A stretch of DNA of 64,000 nucleotides from Fervidobacterium thailandense (lineage in GTDB: Bacteria; Thermotogota; Thermotogae; Thermotogales; Fervidobacteriaceae), in contig NZ_LWAF01000004.1 of assembly GCF_001719065.1 (NCBI RefSeq), positions 114,178 through 178,177 of the forward strand. Reading direction: 5' to 3'. The notes below the pieces were generated by a model. It was not told where the DNA came from. It did no database searches and saw only the letters and a program-made list of their open reading frames with translations. The position numbers and the translations under genes are program-made. Shown piece after piece: positions 8,466 through 18,124 of the stretch (positions are counted from its first letter, which is position 1; each line of letters opens with the position of its first letter).

Positions 8466-9530
8466 TCAAATGTTCACAACCCTCACCGGTTCCGGTGTCG
8501 GTTTTCCAAACAAATAGCCTTGTGCAAGATCCACTTTGTCCTTGATGAAATCAAATTCCTCGAGTGTCTCCACTCCTTCAGCCAAAACACCAATTCCGGA
8601 ATCACGTGCTATTTTTACTAAAGCTTCCAAAACAGCACTCTTTACCTTATCTTCGTGCACATTCCGTATTATTTCCCGGTCGATCTTTATGATATCCGGC
8701 TTTAGCTCAACGATAACGTTCAAGTTCGAGTACCCGCTTCCAACGTCATCCAAAGCCACACGGAATCCCTTGCTCCTATAATAGTCGAGGATACTCTTAA
8801 GATGCCTTAAATCTTCAACTTTCTCACTCTCAACAACCTCGAAAACAAGGTTCTTCGGATCAAGATGAAGCTGTGTAGCCCACTCGACGGTGTCTTTGAG
8901 ACAAAACTGTGGATCATAAATTGCTGTAGGCGTGAAATTGATGAAAATCATGTAGTTGTTCAATTTCTTTACCGCCGCCATTTTGACAGCAACCTCGCGG
9001 CACGCACGATCAAGGTAAAAAAGCGTATCGGTTTTCTTAGCACTCTCGAATAACTGGCTCGGAGGAACTATCGAACCGTCCTTTCCAACCCCACGTGCCA
9101 AAAGTTCGAACCCCACAACCTTGTGCTTCCTAACATCGATAACGGGCTGGAAATACACCGTTAACCGGCCATCGGAGAGCATTTCGAGGTATTCCTCTGC
9201 TTCAACCAAAGCTGTCCACGTACTCAGTGGTTTGAGGGACTTGAACGCGGAAATGGTTAGAGGTACGTTTCTGTCAAGCACCACGCAATGTATATCGTTA
9301 TATTCGACGTTTGAAAAAATGCCAGAATTCGTAAGTTTGGCAATAAAAGATTTTAAACTCTCGACCTCGAATCCCAAAAATTCACCTTCGTCTAAGAACT
9401 CACACCCATGCTCTCTCAGAAAGTTCTTAAACTTCTCTTTAATAACGTCCAGAGGAAAAACGCAGAACAACTGTTTCGGCTCGTCCGCAACATATGGTAA
9501 AACTTGACACCTTTGGCAGCGCTCGGCCAT
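8466..9530 (-). CDS. EAL-domain c-di-GMP phosphodiesterase with N-terminal CxxC
   Basis: Hydrolyses cyclic di-GMP to pGpG. The 354-residue protein begins MAERCQRCQVLPYV, with Cys5 and Cys8 as a possible redox or metal pair. After about 100 residues it has the EAL domain: TVYFQPVIDVRKHKVVGFELLARG (ELL in place of EAL), FINFTP, FEVVESE, LDDVGSGYSNL, PDIIKIDREII and VLAEGVETLEE. The catalytic glutamates, the DD pair and the lysine are all visible, so activity is likely. The start at 9530 follows GGGGGTGAT; an upstream in-frame start exists but has no ribosome site. It is the first gene of the EAL - B12 sensor - GGDEF - peptidase operon. Confidence 0.92.
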   Translation of the reverse strand: MAERCQRCQVLPYVADEPKQLFCVFPLDVIKEKFKNFLREHGCEFLDEGEFLGFEVESLKSFIAKLTNSGIFSNVEYNDIHCVVLDRNVPLTISAFKSLKPLSTWTALVEAEEYLEMLSDGRLTVYFQPVIDVRKHKVVGFELLARGVGKDGSIVPPSQLFESAKKTDTLFYLDRACREVAVKMAAVKKLNNYMIFINFTPTAIYDPQFCLKDTVEWATQLHLDPKNLVFEVVESEKVEDLRHLKSILDYYRSKGFRVALDDVGSGYSNLNVIVELKPDIIKIDREIIRNVHEDKVKSAVLEALVKIARDSGIGVLAEGVETLEEFDFIKDKVDLAQGYLFGKPTPEPVRVVNI

Positions 9531-9576
9531 TCCTATCACCCCCAAATAAGGACAAAACTGTAAGACTCTCACTAAC

Positions 9577-9582
9577 ATTATA
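9577..9582 (-). promoter_or_regulatory. -10 box of the EAL/B12/GGDEF operon
   Basis: TATAAT on the minus strand, 46 bases before the chosen start of the EAL gene. TTGATG about 15 bases upstream could be a short-spaced -35. Confidence 0.5.
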
Positions 9583-9679
9583 CCACGTCAACGAATCCAT
9601 CAATTCAGATTCAAAGGGTTATAAGTTACATGGTAAAATATTTTAGTAATGCAACGAAAGCATCAGGAGGTATCCCTCT

Positions 9680-10351
9680 ATGGGACTTTTAGAAGTTGCC
9701 GGGCCGGTGATGGTAGGACCCTCAAGTTCGCACACGCTGGGTGCGCTGAAAATTGCGCGGTTCGTTTACAAGCTGATGGGAATTCCACAGGAAGTCACGT
9801 TCGTGCTACACGGTTCGTTCGCGCTCACCTATAAAGGTCACGGAACTGACAGAGCTTTGCTTGCCGGAATCGTCGGATTAAAACCGGATGATACCAGAGT
9901 AAAAGATGCTTTCAACATAGCCCAATCGCAGGGTTTGAAGTTTAGTATTGAGATATCCGACCTTGGTGATGTTCATCCCAATACCGTACTCGTGAAAGCT
10001 AAGCGTGGGGCAATCTACAACGAAGTGCGTGGTTCATCCATTGGTGGTGGCGCAATAAAGATAAATCAGATAAACGGTGTAGATTGCGACCTCAGTGGTG
10101 AGTTTCCAACACTTGTAATCCTCAACAAAGACCTGCCGGGCGCGTTAAGGGGTATTCTCGAGTGCATCACGTACAACATAGCTAACGTCTACCTGAGACG
10201 TGTGAACGCTCTCGAGGGACTTGCGCTAACGATTATCGAGCTGGATTCGAATGTTGATGATGAAACGCTCGAAAGGTTACGCGCAAACAAATACGTGCTC
10301 GAAATTTACAACGTAAAAAGTGAAGAAGGTGAGGACGTTGGTGTTCAGTGA
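9680..10351 (+). CDS. sdaAB: L-serine dehydratase, beta subunit
   Basis: This is one half of the two-subunit iron-sulfur L-serine deaminase (serine to pyruvate plus ammonia). The N-terminus GLLEVAGPVMVGPSSSHTLGALKIA is the family signature. A C-terminal ACT regulatory domain follows (GEFPTLVILNKDLPGALRGILECI). The start has an AGGAGG site eight bases upstream. It overlaps the alpha-subunit gene by about ten bases, typical of coupled subunits. A standard role in amino-acid fermentation fits the lysine operon further on. Confidence 0.95.
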   Translation: MGLLEVAGPVMVGPSSSHTLGALKIARFVYKLMGIPQEVTFVLHGSFALTYKGHGTDRALLAGIVGLKPDDTRVKDAFNIAQSQGLKFSIEISDLGDVHPNTVLVKAKRGAIYNEVRGSSIGGGAIKINQINGVDCDLSGEFPTLVILNKDLPGALRGILECITYNIANVYLRRVNALEGLALTIIELDSNVDDETLERLRANKYVLEIYNVKSEEGEDVGVQ

Positions 10352-11216
10352 TTTGCTCACAATTTGGCGTAACACCGGCCTTGAATTCAGTGAAATCATC
10401 CTTGCACAAGAGATGATGGAAACTGGTAGGGATCCTGTCATCGTAAAACAGGCGTTAAAACGTTTAATGATGGTCATGCTCGAAGAGGCTGAGAGGAACT
10501 TTGGAAAGTCGTTCGAAACGTTAACCGGCCTGACGGGTAAAAACGCTTCAAAAATGTACATGTCAAAGCCCAGGGTTCTAAGCGAATTCAACTGGGTTGC
10601 CACGGTCACGGCACTCTCGATGGCAGAGTCAAATGCCGCGATGGGGAGGATAGTGGCTTGTCCGACGGCTGGTTCATGCGGTGTTATGCCCGGAATGTTG
10701 TACGCACTAAAAAGCGTAGAAAAAGCTAACGACGAAGACCTACTCAGAGCATTCGTTGTTGCTTCGGGAGTCGGAAACGTGGTCGCGAAAAAGGCCACTC
10801 TCTCGGGTGCCGCAGGTGGTTGCCAAGCGGAAATCGGAACAGCCACCGCGATGGCCGCTGCATTGATGACGTATTATTTCTCGCAGAACCCAGAAGCCGT
10901 TGGTCATGCTTCAGCTTTGGCTCTTAAGTCTTTGATGGGACTCGTGTGTGATCCCGTTGGTGGCTTTGTGGAAGTTCCTTGTGTTAAACGAAATGCGAGT
11001 GCTGTGAACGTTGCTATAGCATGCGCTGAGATGGCCTTAGCGGGGATCGAGAGTGCTATTCCTTTCGACGAAGTTGTTGAAGCCATGTACCACGTTGGAA
11101 GGTCCCTTCCTGAATCGTTGAGGGAGACAGGTCTTGGTGGCATAGCGGCAACGCGAACTGCTCAAAAACTTGTTGAAAGTATTCACAAAAATTTGAACAG
11201 TGGTTCTGAAACTTAA
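10341..11216 (+). CDS. sdaAA: L-serine dehydratase, alpha (Fe-S) subunit
   Basis: Carries the iron-sulfur cluster of L-serine deaminase. Conserved segments are [44 protein letters not shown] cut short here to the cysteine loop CPTAGSC, then [15 protein letters not shown] and [19 protein letters not shown], which together supply the cysteine ligands. About 291 residues, the usual length. The GTG at 10341 (MFSDLLTIW) is preferred, with AAGGTGAGG upstream; GTG 10320 is an alternative six or seven codons longer. No terminator is evident before hutU. Confidence 0.94.
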   Translation: MFSDLLTIWRNTGLEFSEIILAQEMMETGRDPVIVKQALKRLMMVMLEEAERNFGKSFETLTGLTGKNASKMYMSKPRVLSEFNWVATVTALSMAESNAAMGRIVACPTAGSCGVMPGMLYALKSVEKANDEDLLRAFVVASGVGNVVAKKATLSGAAGGCQAEIGTATAMAAALMTYYFSQNPEAVGHASALALKSLMGLVCDPVGGFVEVPCVKRNASAVNVAIACAEMALAGIESAIPFDEVVEAMYHVGRSLPESLRETGLGGIAATRTAQKLVESIHKNLNSGSET

Positions 11217-11332
11217 AATTTTTCTCCATTCTTGTATATGCTGATTATTCTAAATTCGAATGTTTGTTGCTAACACACAAACCGGTTGGTAAAATCAATA
11301 TAACGGAACGCTTACATTTGGGAGGTCTTAGT

Positions 11333-12985
11333 ATGGCCGAGGTAATTCGTGCACCGAGGGGAACGCAATTAACGTGTAAGTCCTGGCAGACAGAAGCTGC
11401 TATGCGAATGCTGATGAACAATCTTGATCCTGAAGTTGCTCGCGATCCGGCAAACCTCATCGTCTACGGTGGAAAAGGTAAGGCTGCACGTAACTGGGAA
11501 TGCTTCTACAAGATCGTCGAAACGCTCAAGGTACTTGAAAATGACGAAACCCTCCTCATCCAAAGCGGAAAACCCGTAGCTGTTTGGAAAACTCACGAGT
11601 GGGCCCCAAGGGTCCTTATAGCCAACTCGAATCTCGTGCCAAAATGGGCTACGTGGGAGTACTTCAACGAACTCGAAGCACGTGGTTTGATTATGTACGG
11701 TCAGATGACCGCTGGGAGCTGGATCTACATCGGTACACAGGGCATCCTTCAGGGCACGTACGAAACATTCTACGCAGTTGCAAAAAAGTACTTCGGTGGA
11801 ACACTGCGCGGTAAACTCGTCTTAACAGCCGGACTTGGTGAAATGGGCGGAGCCCAACCACTGGCTGTAACAATGAACGATGGAGTTGCTATTTGTGTTG
11901 AGGTTGACAAGAGAATGATTGATAGGCGTTTGCAGACCGGTTACCTCGATACGTGGACCGATAGCTTGGACGAAGCACTGAAGATGGCGAAGGAGGCAAT
12001 GAAAGAAGGTAGGCCGTTGTCCATAGGTTTACTTGGAAACGCAGCGGAAGTGCATCCTGAGCTTGTGAGACGTGGTATCATCCCGGACGTGGTCACTGAC
12101 CAGACAGCTGCGCACGACCCGTTGAACGGTTACGTGCCCGCCGGTATACCTTTCGACGAAGCACTTAAACTGAGAAAGGAAAACCCACAAAAGTACCTCG
12201 AGATGGTTTACGATAGTGTCGTGAAACACGTCGAGGCAATCCTTGAGATGCAAAGGCAAGGTGCCAAGGTTTTCGAGTACGGGAACAACATCAGACGTCT
12301 TGCTCAAGAGCACGGAGTTAAGGACGCGTTCAACATCCCTGGTTATGTTCCTGAGTACATCAGGGACCTCTTCTGCGAAGGTAAAGGCCCGTTCAGGTGG
12401 GTGGCACTCTCTGGAAATCCCGAGGACATCTACAAAACGGATCAAAAGGTCATCGAACTCTTTGGGGAAGATGAACACATACGCAAGTGGATCGAGATGG
12501 CTCAAAAGAAAGTAAAATGGCAAGGCCTTCCGGCGAGGATTTGCTGGCTCGGTCAAGGTCAGCGTGCGGAAATGGGACTTGCGATGAACGAGATGGTCAG
12601 AAAGGGTGAACTTGAGGCACCGATCGTCATCGGAAGGGACCACCACGATACTGGTTCGGTAGCAAGTCCGTACAGGGAGACGGAAGCAATGAAAGACGGT
12701 AGTGACGCAATTGCCGACTGGCCGTTACTTAATGCAATGCTCAACGTTGCAAGCGGTGCCACCTGGGTCTCGATTCACCACGGTGGTGGTGTTGGAATAG
12801 GTTACTCAATACACGCTGGTGTCGTCATCGTTGCCGATGGAACGGACCTTGCACGTCAGAAACTCGAGCGAGTTCTCACAAACGATGTTGGTATGGGTGT
12901 TGTAAGACACGCAGATGCAGGCTACGAAATAGCTATACAAACTGCAAAGAAACATGGAATTAGAATGCCGATGCTGAAGGATTGA
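11333..12985 (+). CDS. hutU: Urocanate hydratase
   Basis: Converts urocanate to imidazolone propionate using tightly bound NAD+, the second step of histidine breakdown. Recognised across its 550 residues: [31 protein letters not shown] at the start (only part quoted as signature: [15 protein letters not shown]), the NAD loop [28 protein letters not shown], and the catalytic-region [17 protein letters not shown] and [16 protein letters not shown]. The start is set by GGGAGGT seven bases upstream. No hutH, hutI or hutG accompanies it here, so the rest of the pathway must be elsewhere or absent. Confidence 0.95.
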   Translation: MAEVIRAPRGTQLTCKSWQTEAAMRMLMNNLDPEVARDPANLIVYGGKGKAARNWECFYKIVETLKVLENDETLLIQSGKPVAVWKTHEWAPRVLIANSNLVPKWATWEYFNELEARGLIMYGQMTAGSWIYIGTQGILQGTYETFYAVAKKYFGGTLRGKLVLTAGLGEMGGAQPLAVTMNDGVAICVEVDKRMIDRRLQTGYLDTWTDSLDEALKMAKEAMKEGRPLSIGLLGNAAEVHPELVRRGIIPDVVTDQTAAHDPLNGYVPAGIPFDEALKLRKENPQKYLEMVYDSVVKHVEAILEMQRQGAKVFEYGNNIRRLAQEHGVKDAFNIPGYVPEYIRDLFCEGKGPFRWVALSGNPEDIYKTDQKVIELFGEDEHIRKWIEMAQKKVKWQGLPARICWLGQGQRAEMGLAMNEMVRKGELEAPIVIGRDHHDTGSVASPYRETEAMKDGSDAIADWPLLNAMLNVASGATWVSIHHGGGVGIGYSIHAGVVIVADGTDLARQKLERVLTNDVGMGVVRHADAGYEIAIQTAKKHGIRMPMLKD

Positions 12986-13063
12986 AAGACAGTTCGTTAT
13001 TTTAGTTCAAAAAGCGAGGAGTGTGGGGAAAAACTGTACATAGGGCCGAGTAAGTACAGAATT

Positions 13064-13828
13064 TTGGAGAGTATTGATTTCGATAATTCCGAACTTCTGG
13101 AATTTCTTGAGAGTAAAAAGGAGCGGTTGGATGTATATCACAGACATGTAGCGGTTGTAACCTGTTCTCCCAATCCGAATCAGGAGCATAAAACCGCTCC
13201 TTTCTTTTTGAACTTCCTGACGACACCTCTCGGGGATAAGGTCGTTGGCCTTTCAATCTCCAACCCTCTTCAGCGTTCACCGGTGATTTACAAACTCCAG
13301 GAGCTGAAAAACCATGAAATCTACTCAAACACATTCGAACAGCTCTTCAAGGGAAACACGTGCAACGTGCAATGCGGAATCCTCAAATTACCTCTCAAAA
13401 CACGCTTTGTCGCACTCGCTGGAAGTAGTGGTTTTCTCGAGAAGGAAATCTTCAGCGAAAAGGTGCTCGGCCACGAAGCATTTTCGTTTGCTCAGAAGGT
13501 TGACGACAATATCATCGAACGGATCGAACGGTACAAGTTCGGGAACTTTGGAAAGTGTATCACCGTGATAACCGACGATGGTATATATTTCTTTGTTGTG
13601 GACAAAACCGTTCGAGACGAACATCGTGCACTTTTTTCGGAAATAGTTTCTTTGTTAAGAAAAAAACACAACCTTGACGCGGCAAAGTACTACCCAATCC
13701 AGGAGAGGATAATAGGTTCATTTGTTCTTGACTTCAACACTATCTTCTCCGAAGAACCTTTCCTTAAAGTTTCCCAGCTGATGGAGGAATACGAAAGGAT
13801 AAAGATGTTTATTACCCAGTACCTTTGA
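13064..13828 (+). CDS. Hypothetical protein; true start probably upstream across an A5 frame break
   Basis: A soluble protein of about 254 residues that I do not recognise; no signal peptide or membrane segment. The TTG used here has no ribosome site. Upstream, GAGGAGT precedes GTG at 13023, and inserting one A in the A5 run 13029-13033 joins it to this frame as MGKKLYIGPSKYRILESIDF, a smooth N-terminus adding about 14 residues. So either the start is reached by slippage or one base is missing in the sequence. It follows hutU and precedes the protease-like gene on the same strand. Confidence 0.6.
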   Translation: MESIDFDNSELLEFLESKKERLDVYHRHVAVVTCSPNPNQEHKTAPFFLNFLTTPLGDKVVGLSISNPLQRSPVIYKLQELKNHEIYSNTFEQLFKGNTCNVQCGILKLPLKTRFVALAGSSGFLEKEIFSEKVLGHEAFSFAQKVDDNIIERIERYKFGNFGKCITVITDDGIYFFVVDKTVRDEHRALFSEIVSLLRKKHNLDAAKYYPIQERIIGSFVLDFNTIFSEEPFLKVSQLMEEYERIKMFITQYL

Positions 13829-13861
13829 CAAAAACCGATAGGATAGATAGGGGTGAACGCT

Positions 13862-15262
13862 TTGAAAACGGGCACCAAACTTTTTCTGGGATTTGTTTTA
13901 GCTGGAGCATTGTTGACGTACGTTCTTCCGTGGTTCATCGAGCTCTACAAGTACCAAAATCGATTGGTCCCACCTGAGGAAGTTGTGAGAACACTCGAGC
14001 ACATAGAAAAGCGCATCAAAGAAGGCTGTGCGTTGCCGTGGCTTAGCGCCTCGGAAGAGGAATTCAACCAAAACTTAAGGGATGCTAAGATGCAACTAAC
14101 TTCAAAAATGCTCCCAATTGACGTGTTCAAAATCATCCAACCTGTTCTCTCGGTTCTTAACGATCAGAACATACGCTTCTCCGTTCCCACCGAACCGGTT
14201 TACAAAGTATTGCCATTCTCCGTAACGGTTGTGGATCGGAGAGTGATCGTAACTTCAACAGCTGACGATTCAGTACCACTCGGTGCCGAAATACTCGCAA
14301 TCAACGGGATTAAAAAAGAAGAGCTGATAGAAGAATTTCTAAAGTACACATCGGGAGAGTGCTACGAGCTTAGAGAACAGCATCTGGGAACACTGATTTG
14401 GCTTTATCCTGAACTTTCAAAAAAGGACAGACGCTTTGAAGTACAAGTCTACCGTGTACCAGAAAAACACACCGTTACACTTAAAGTTGATGGTGAAGAA
14501 AAAACAGTCACTGTAAAAACAACCACAGCATATTCTTTTCCCAAGTTCGTCAAAGATTCCGCACCGCGACGTGGACCATTTGATTTTCAGATTCATGGAA
14601 AAATCGGTATCCTCAAACTTGGCACGTTCTCGCTCAGGGAGGGAATGTTTAACAGGTACAGGGACTTTCTGAATGGTATCTTCATCCAGCATCCTGAGAT
14701 GGAGAGTCTCATAATCGATGTTAGGGGAAGTGCCATCCGGGATTTGGGAGTGTTCAAAGAACTCCTTGAACACCTTGTAAACCATTCTATTACTCTCGAC
14801 TTGAAAATGAACGTAGTGCACACCGCCTACAATTTAAGTACACTCGAGAAACTCGGCATACCCTTTTCATCGTCAACCGGTGAGCTCTTAACAGCTCCCC
14901 TCAAACTTGAGTTAACCCCTCGGGAGCCGATTTTCAAAGGTAAAGTATACGTGCTGGCCGATCGGTACACCACACAGACATCCTTCGACTTCTTAATATT
15001 TTTCCACAAACTGAAACGTGGAAAAATAATCGGAGAAATCCCCGTTACTCCCGTGAATCACTCAGCCGAAGTTTCGTCCAGCTACTCACCACCGATGATG
15101 ATGAGCTACTTTTACCCAACCGCACGTGTGGCTGAACCCAAGGATGCTCTGAAATTTGACGCAGTTTTTGAGATGAATACCGAAGAACGGATAAATTACA
15201 TACTTGGAAAATCGGATATCCTGCTTGAAAGAGCTATAGAGTTTGTCAATAAAGATCACTAA
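13862..15262 (+). CDS. S41-like (C-terminal processing) peptidase family protein, membrane anchored
   Basis: 466 residues with an N-terminal transmembrane anchor (KLFLGFVLAGALLTYVLPWFI). A PDZ-like stretch (VPLGAEILAINGIKKEEL) is followed by an S41-type core: HGKIGILKLGTFSLREG, MESLIIDVRG, then KVYVLADRYTTQTSFDF at the position of the catalytic Ser loop. The usual T-x-S-A pattern is not exact there, so whether it is active is uncertain. The start TTG 13862 follows AGGGGTGAA; GTG 13853 is three codons upstream. The protein probably works outside the cytoplasmic membrane. It converges with the gene ending at 15268. Confidence 0.72.
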   Translation: MKTGTKLFLGFVLAGALLTYVLPWFIELYKYQNRLVPPEEVVRTLEHIEKRIKEGCALPWLSASEEEFNQNLRDAKMQLTSKMLPIDVFKIIQPVLSVLNDQNIRFSVPTEPVYKVLPFSVTVVDRRVIVTSTADDSVPLGAEILAINGIKKEELIEEFLKYTSGECYELREQHLGTLIWLYPELSKKDRRFEVQVYRVPEKHTVTLKVDGEEKTVTVKTTTAYSFPKFVKDSAPRRGPFDFQIHGKIGILKLGTFSLREGMFNRYRDFLNGIFIQHPEMESLIIDVRGSAIRDLGVFKELLEHLVNHSITLDLKMNVVHTAYNLSTLEKLGIPFSSSTGELLTAPLKLELTPREPIFKGKVYVLADRYTTQTSFDFLIFFHKLKRGKIIGEIPVTPVNHSAEVSSSYSPPMMMSYFYPTARVAEPKDALKFDAVFEMNTEERINYILGKSDILLERAIEFVNKDH

Positions 15263-15267
15263 ACGCT

Positions 15268-16293
15268 TCAACTTCCGTTGCACACGATTTCGATCAAGTA
15301 CGATGTTTCTCCCGATACATTCGTAAATTCCATCTCGACGGAGTCTTTCAACTCAGTATATTTGGTAGGAGGATCGATAGATAGAACTCTAATGCCGTAA
15401 TCTCTTATCCACCTCGGTTCTATTACAAGTTTGACGTTTCCTGAGCCTTTTAGAGATATTCGTCCCACAATGTAAGTTTCTTTGAGGGCTTTATTTTCTC
15501 TTATCTCAAGAACTTCGTACTTGTAGAAAACAGACCAACTGGATGGTATTATGATTTCACCAATTCCCTTTGATGGGAGCAGTTTAGTTCTTGCAATCAC
15601 AACGTCTTTCCCAGAAACATTCGACACCACGAACAACTCGCCGTACGGGAGGTCGTGATCATCTGCTTTGAACCTCACCTTGAGAGATGTCGGGAGCCAT
15701 TGATTTGAACTACGAGGATCGATGATTCCAGTGTTCCACGTTTCACTTTTTAAGGCTATATCTTTCAACTTCACTGATGCTACCTTCGATAACCCGACGA
15801 TGTCACCGAGTACGTACAGATTTGTACCGTAAACGTCTTCTATTTCCTCAACTTCATCTCTCGATCTAAATGAACCAGGTGCGTAAAGGATACGGTCACC
15901 GAACTCAGGCTCCATCGGTCTCAGTGCAACTACCACGAAAGCCTCCTCGATCGGTGCGCTAATGTCCACGAATTGTTGAAGCTGTCCTTCTCGAAAGACA
16001 TAGTATACCCTTACTTTCGTTGGAACTTTGAACGTGGCGATACACGGTTGCGGCACACGAAGCAAATTCTTGCTCGGCTCGATATACCACGAATTCGTTT
16101 GAATAAAAGCCGGTTCCCAGTGCTTCGGAATAGGAAAGAGATCTTCAACCTCAACCGTTATGTAACCCTCATCACCAAAGCAAGCAAGCACAGCTTTTTT
16201 ACCCTCTGGGAACCTCGGGAGTATAAGTTCCTCCTCCCCAGCTATATCATCGTCTTCAAAATCATCGTAGCCGGAGTACCAGTATTTAGCCAT
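15268..16293 (-). CDS. Hypothetical protein, beta-rich, unknown function
   Basis: A 341-residue protein beginning MAKYWYSGYDDFEDDDIAGEEEL, with an acidic N-terminal tail followed by beta-strand-rich sequence. No signal peptide, membrane segment or catalytic motif is evident, and I do not recognise the family. The start at 16293 follows a G-rich ribosome site (AGGGGGG); a start at 16341 is less well placed. It lies downstream of a LytTR regulator on the same strand and may be its last co-transcribed gene. Confidence 0.6.
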   Translation of the reverse strand: MAKYWYSGYDDFEDDDIAGEEELILPRFPEGKKAVLACFGDEGYITVEVEDLFPIPKHWEPAFIQTNSWYIEPSKNLLRVPQPCIATFKVPTKVRVYYVFREGQLQQFVDISAPIEEAFVVVALRPMEPEFGDRILYAPGSFRSRDEVEEIEDVYGTNLYVLGDIVGLSKVASVKLKDIALKSETWNTGIIDPRSSNQWLPTSLKVRFKADDHDLPYGELFVVSNVSGKDVVIARTKLLPSKGIGEIIIPSSWSVFYKYEVLEIRENKALKETYIVGRISLKGSGNVKLVIEPRWIRDYGIRVLSIDPPTKYTELKDSVEMEFTNVSGETSYLIEIVCNGS

Positions 16294-16351
16294 ACACAAC
16301 CCCCCTGAAATCATAGAATCCACAGATTTTTGACACTTCATTTTGTTTACT

Positions 16352-17098
16352 TCAAAAATCTTGTGATTTATAACCTATCGTTTCAAGGAATGCTCGTTGA
16401 TACCCCTTTGAAACCTTTATCTCATCCCCGTTGCTCATCTGAACGATGTATCCACCGTGGAACCATTTCTTAACTTTTGAGATGTGTCTTAGGGAAATTA
16501 GATAGCTTTTATGGACTCTTAAAAATCCATGCTCTACGAGTCTCTCCTCAAGTGTGTGAAGAGCCGTTTTGCACGTCATTTTACCTCGGACCGTGACCAG
16601 TACGACGTTTTTGTTATCAGCCATCGCATAGATGATTTCATCGGTATCAACAAACAAGATATCCTCTCCAACCTGGATTGGGAGCCTCGTTCGAAGTTTT
16701 AAGTTGCGCAAGACATCCAAGTTTTGCTTTGACTCATGGAGTCCTCTCAGTTTCCTAACGCGTTCTAACGCTCTCTCCACCCTTTCTCTCGTGATAGGCT
16801 TAAGTATATAGTCGATCGCACCTTCCTCGAAGGCTTTGACCGCGTATTCGTCATACGCTGTAGTGAAGATGACAAAAGGTTCGTAATCCAACTCACTCAG
16901 AACGTTGAACACGATATCATCGAGCAAGTGAATATCAAGGAAGAGCACATCCGGACTGTGGACCTTTAACTCACGTATCAACTCTTTACAAGAACGCACT
17001 TTGAAGAGTACTTTTATCGTGTCATCTATCTCCCTTAACATTCTTTCTAACCTCTCAGCGGAAATTTGGTCATCTTCGACGATACCGCACGTTAGCAC
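16352..17098 (-). CDS. LytTR-family response regulator
   Basis: Two-component DNA-binding regulator. The N-terminal receiver domain shows IVEDDQ (acidic pocket), DVLFLDIHL with the phospho-accepting Asp, FTTAYDEYAVKAF and the lysine in YILKPITRERVERAL. The C-terminal half is a LytTR DNA-binding domain (ILFVDTDEIIYAMADNKNV, TLEERLVEHGFLRVHKSYLISLRHISKV). The GTG at 17098 is preferred because GAGGGGTGA lies eight bases upstream; GTG 17107 is possible. It overlaps the sensor kinase gene, so the two form a LytS/LytR pair. Confidence 0.92.
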   Translation of the reverse strand: MLTCGIVEDDQISAERLERMLREIDDTIKVLFKVRSCKELIRELKVHSPDVLFLDIHLLDDIVFNVLSELDYEPFVIFTTAYDEYAVKAFEEGAIDYILKPITRERVERALERVRKLRGLHESKQNLDVLRNLKLRTRLPIQVGEDILFVDTDEIIYAMADNKNVVLVTVRGKMTCKTALHTLEERLVEHGFLRVHKSYLISLRHISKVKKWFHGGYIVQMSNGDEIKVSKGYQRAFLETIGYKSQDF

Positions 17099-18101
17099 CG
17101 CCGTCACCCCTCAACGTTATCGTCACCTTGAACTCTCCACTTTCAAATCCGTAATCAATCGTTCCTCCTACTGTCAGCCTCAGCCGTTCCGTAGTTAGTG
17201 TCAAGCCCGTATCGGGGGTTATCGACCCTTTTACCATAAAATCCGATGGTACGTTATTCCTAATGCACAAAATTATCTGCCCGTTTACTTTGCAAGCCTC
17301 GATACGTATGTAACCCCCGTTGCACGGCTTTATTCCGTACTTAATGGCATTCTCGACAAGCGGCTGAAGGAACATAGCGGGAACCGGTGTTCCGTAAAGC
17401 TTTTCATCAACATCGATTGACCAGCTCATTTCCAATTCTCCGAGGATACTACGGTTTAACCCCATATAGCTTTTTAGAAACTCGATTTCCTCACCTAATG
17501 TCCAGATTTGTGGACTTTTTAACACCGTACGGTAATATTCTGCAAGTTTGATTATGGAATCCTCGGCTCTTTTTGGATCCTTTCGCGTCATCTCAGCCAG
17601 GATGTTTAATACGTTGAAAAGAAAATGTGGATTCAGCTGACTCTTAAGTGAAATCAGGTAACTCTCCGTAGACTTACGTGCTTCCATTTCGCGTTCAAGT
17701 GCGTCCCTCAAACGTGTAATGTAAAGAGCCAGGACTACCGAAATCATCGTCAAAATTGGTGGATAGAGTAAGCCACTTTCAGCACTAATTTTGCGAAACG
17801 CGATTGCCTTTAAGAGACTCTCCACGGTTGCAAACGAAACAAAAACCGAGTAAATAAAATTTCCCACGTCAAACACCCAGAGAATCCTCGAGAATCTGTG
17901 CCAACCTTCGTACGTCTTTCTGAGAGTTACAAAAAGAAAGTAGGCAAGGTTTACAAAAGCAAACGACATCAAAAAGGGTGTTAAGAAGTTGGTAAAGTCA
18001 ATCAAAGATGCAAATAGAACGAAAAGAATGAATGCAATCAGTTGGAGGACTGCTAATCTTATCGTCAACAGGTCAAATCTTCTCCAGTAGCCTACCTTCA
18101 T
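17070..18101 (-). CDS. LytS-type sensor histidine kinase
   Basis: Membrane sensor kinase with several hydrophobic helices in the first 150 residues, then the His_kinase dimerisation motif SLKSQLNPHFLFNVLNILAEM (phospho-accepting His in NPHFLFN) and a HATPase domain (FLQPLVENAIKYG, N box; DTGLTLTTERLRL). The partner is the overlapping LytTR regulator. The ATG at 18101 follows GGGGTGG; GTG 18128 overlaps the upstream stop and is the alternative. The signal is unknown. Confidence 0.92.
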   Translation of the reverse strand: MKVGYWRRFDLLTIRLAVLQLIAFILFVLFASLIDFTNFLTPFLMSFAFVNLAYFLFVTLRKTYEGWHRFSRILWVFDVGNFIYSVFVSFATVESLLKAIAFRKISAESGLLYPPILTMISVVLALYITRLRDALEREMEARKSTESYLISLKSQLNPHFLFNVLNILAEMTRKDPKRAEDSIIKLAEYYRTVLKSPQIWTLGEEIEFLKSYMGLNRSILGELEMSWSIDVDEKLYGTPVPAMFLQPLVENAIKYGIKPCNGGYIRIEACKVNGQIILCIRNNVPSDFMVKGSITPDTGLTLTTERLRLTVGGTIDYGFESGEFKVTITLRGDGGANVRYRRR

Positions 18102-18124
18102 ACCACCCCATCCCCCGAGAGCTA

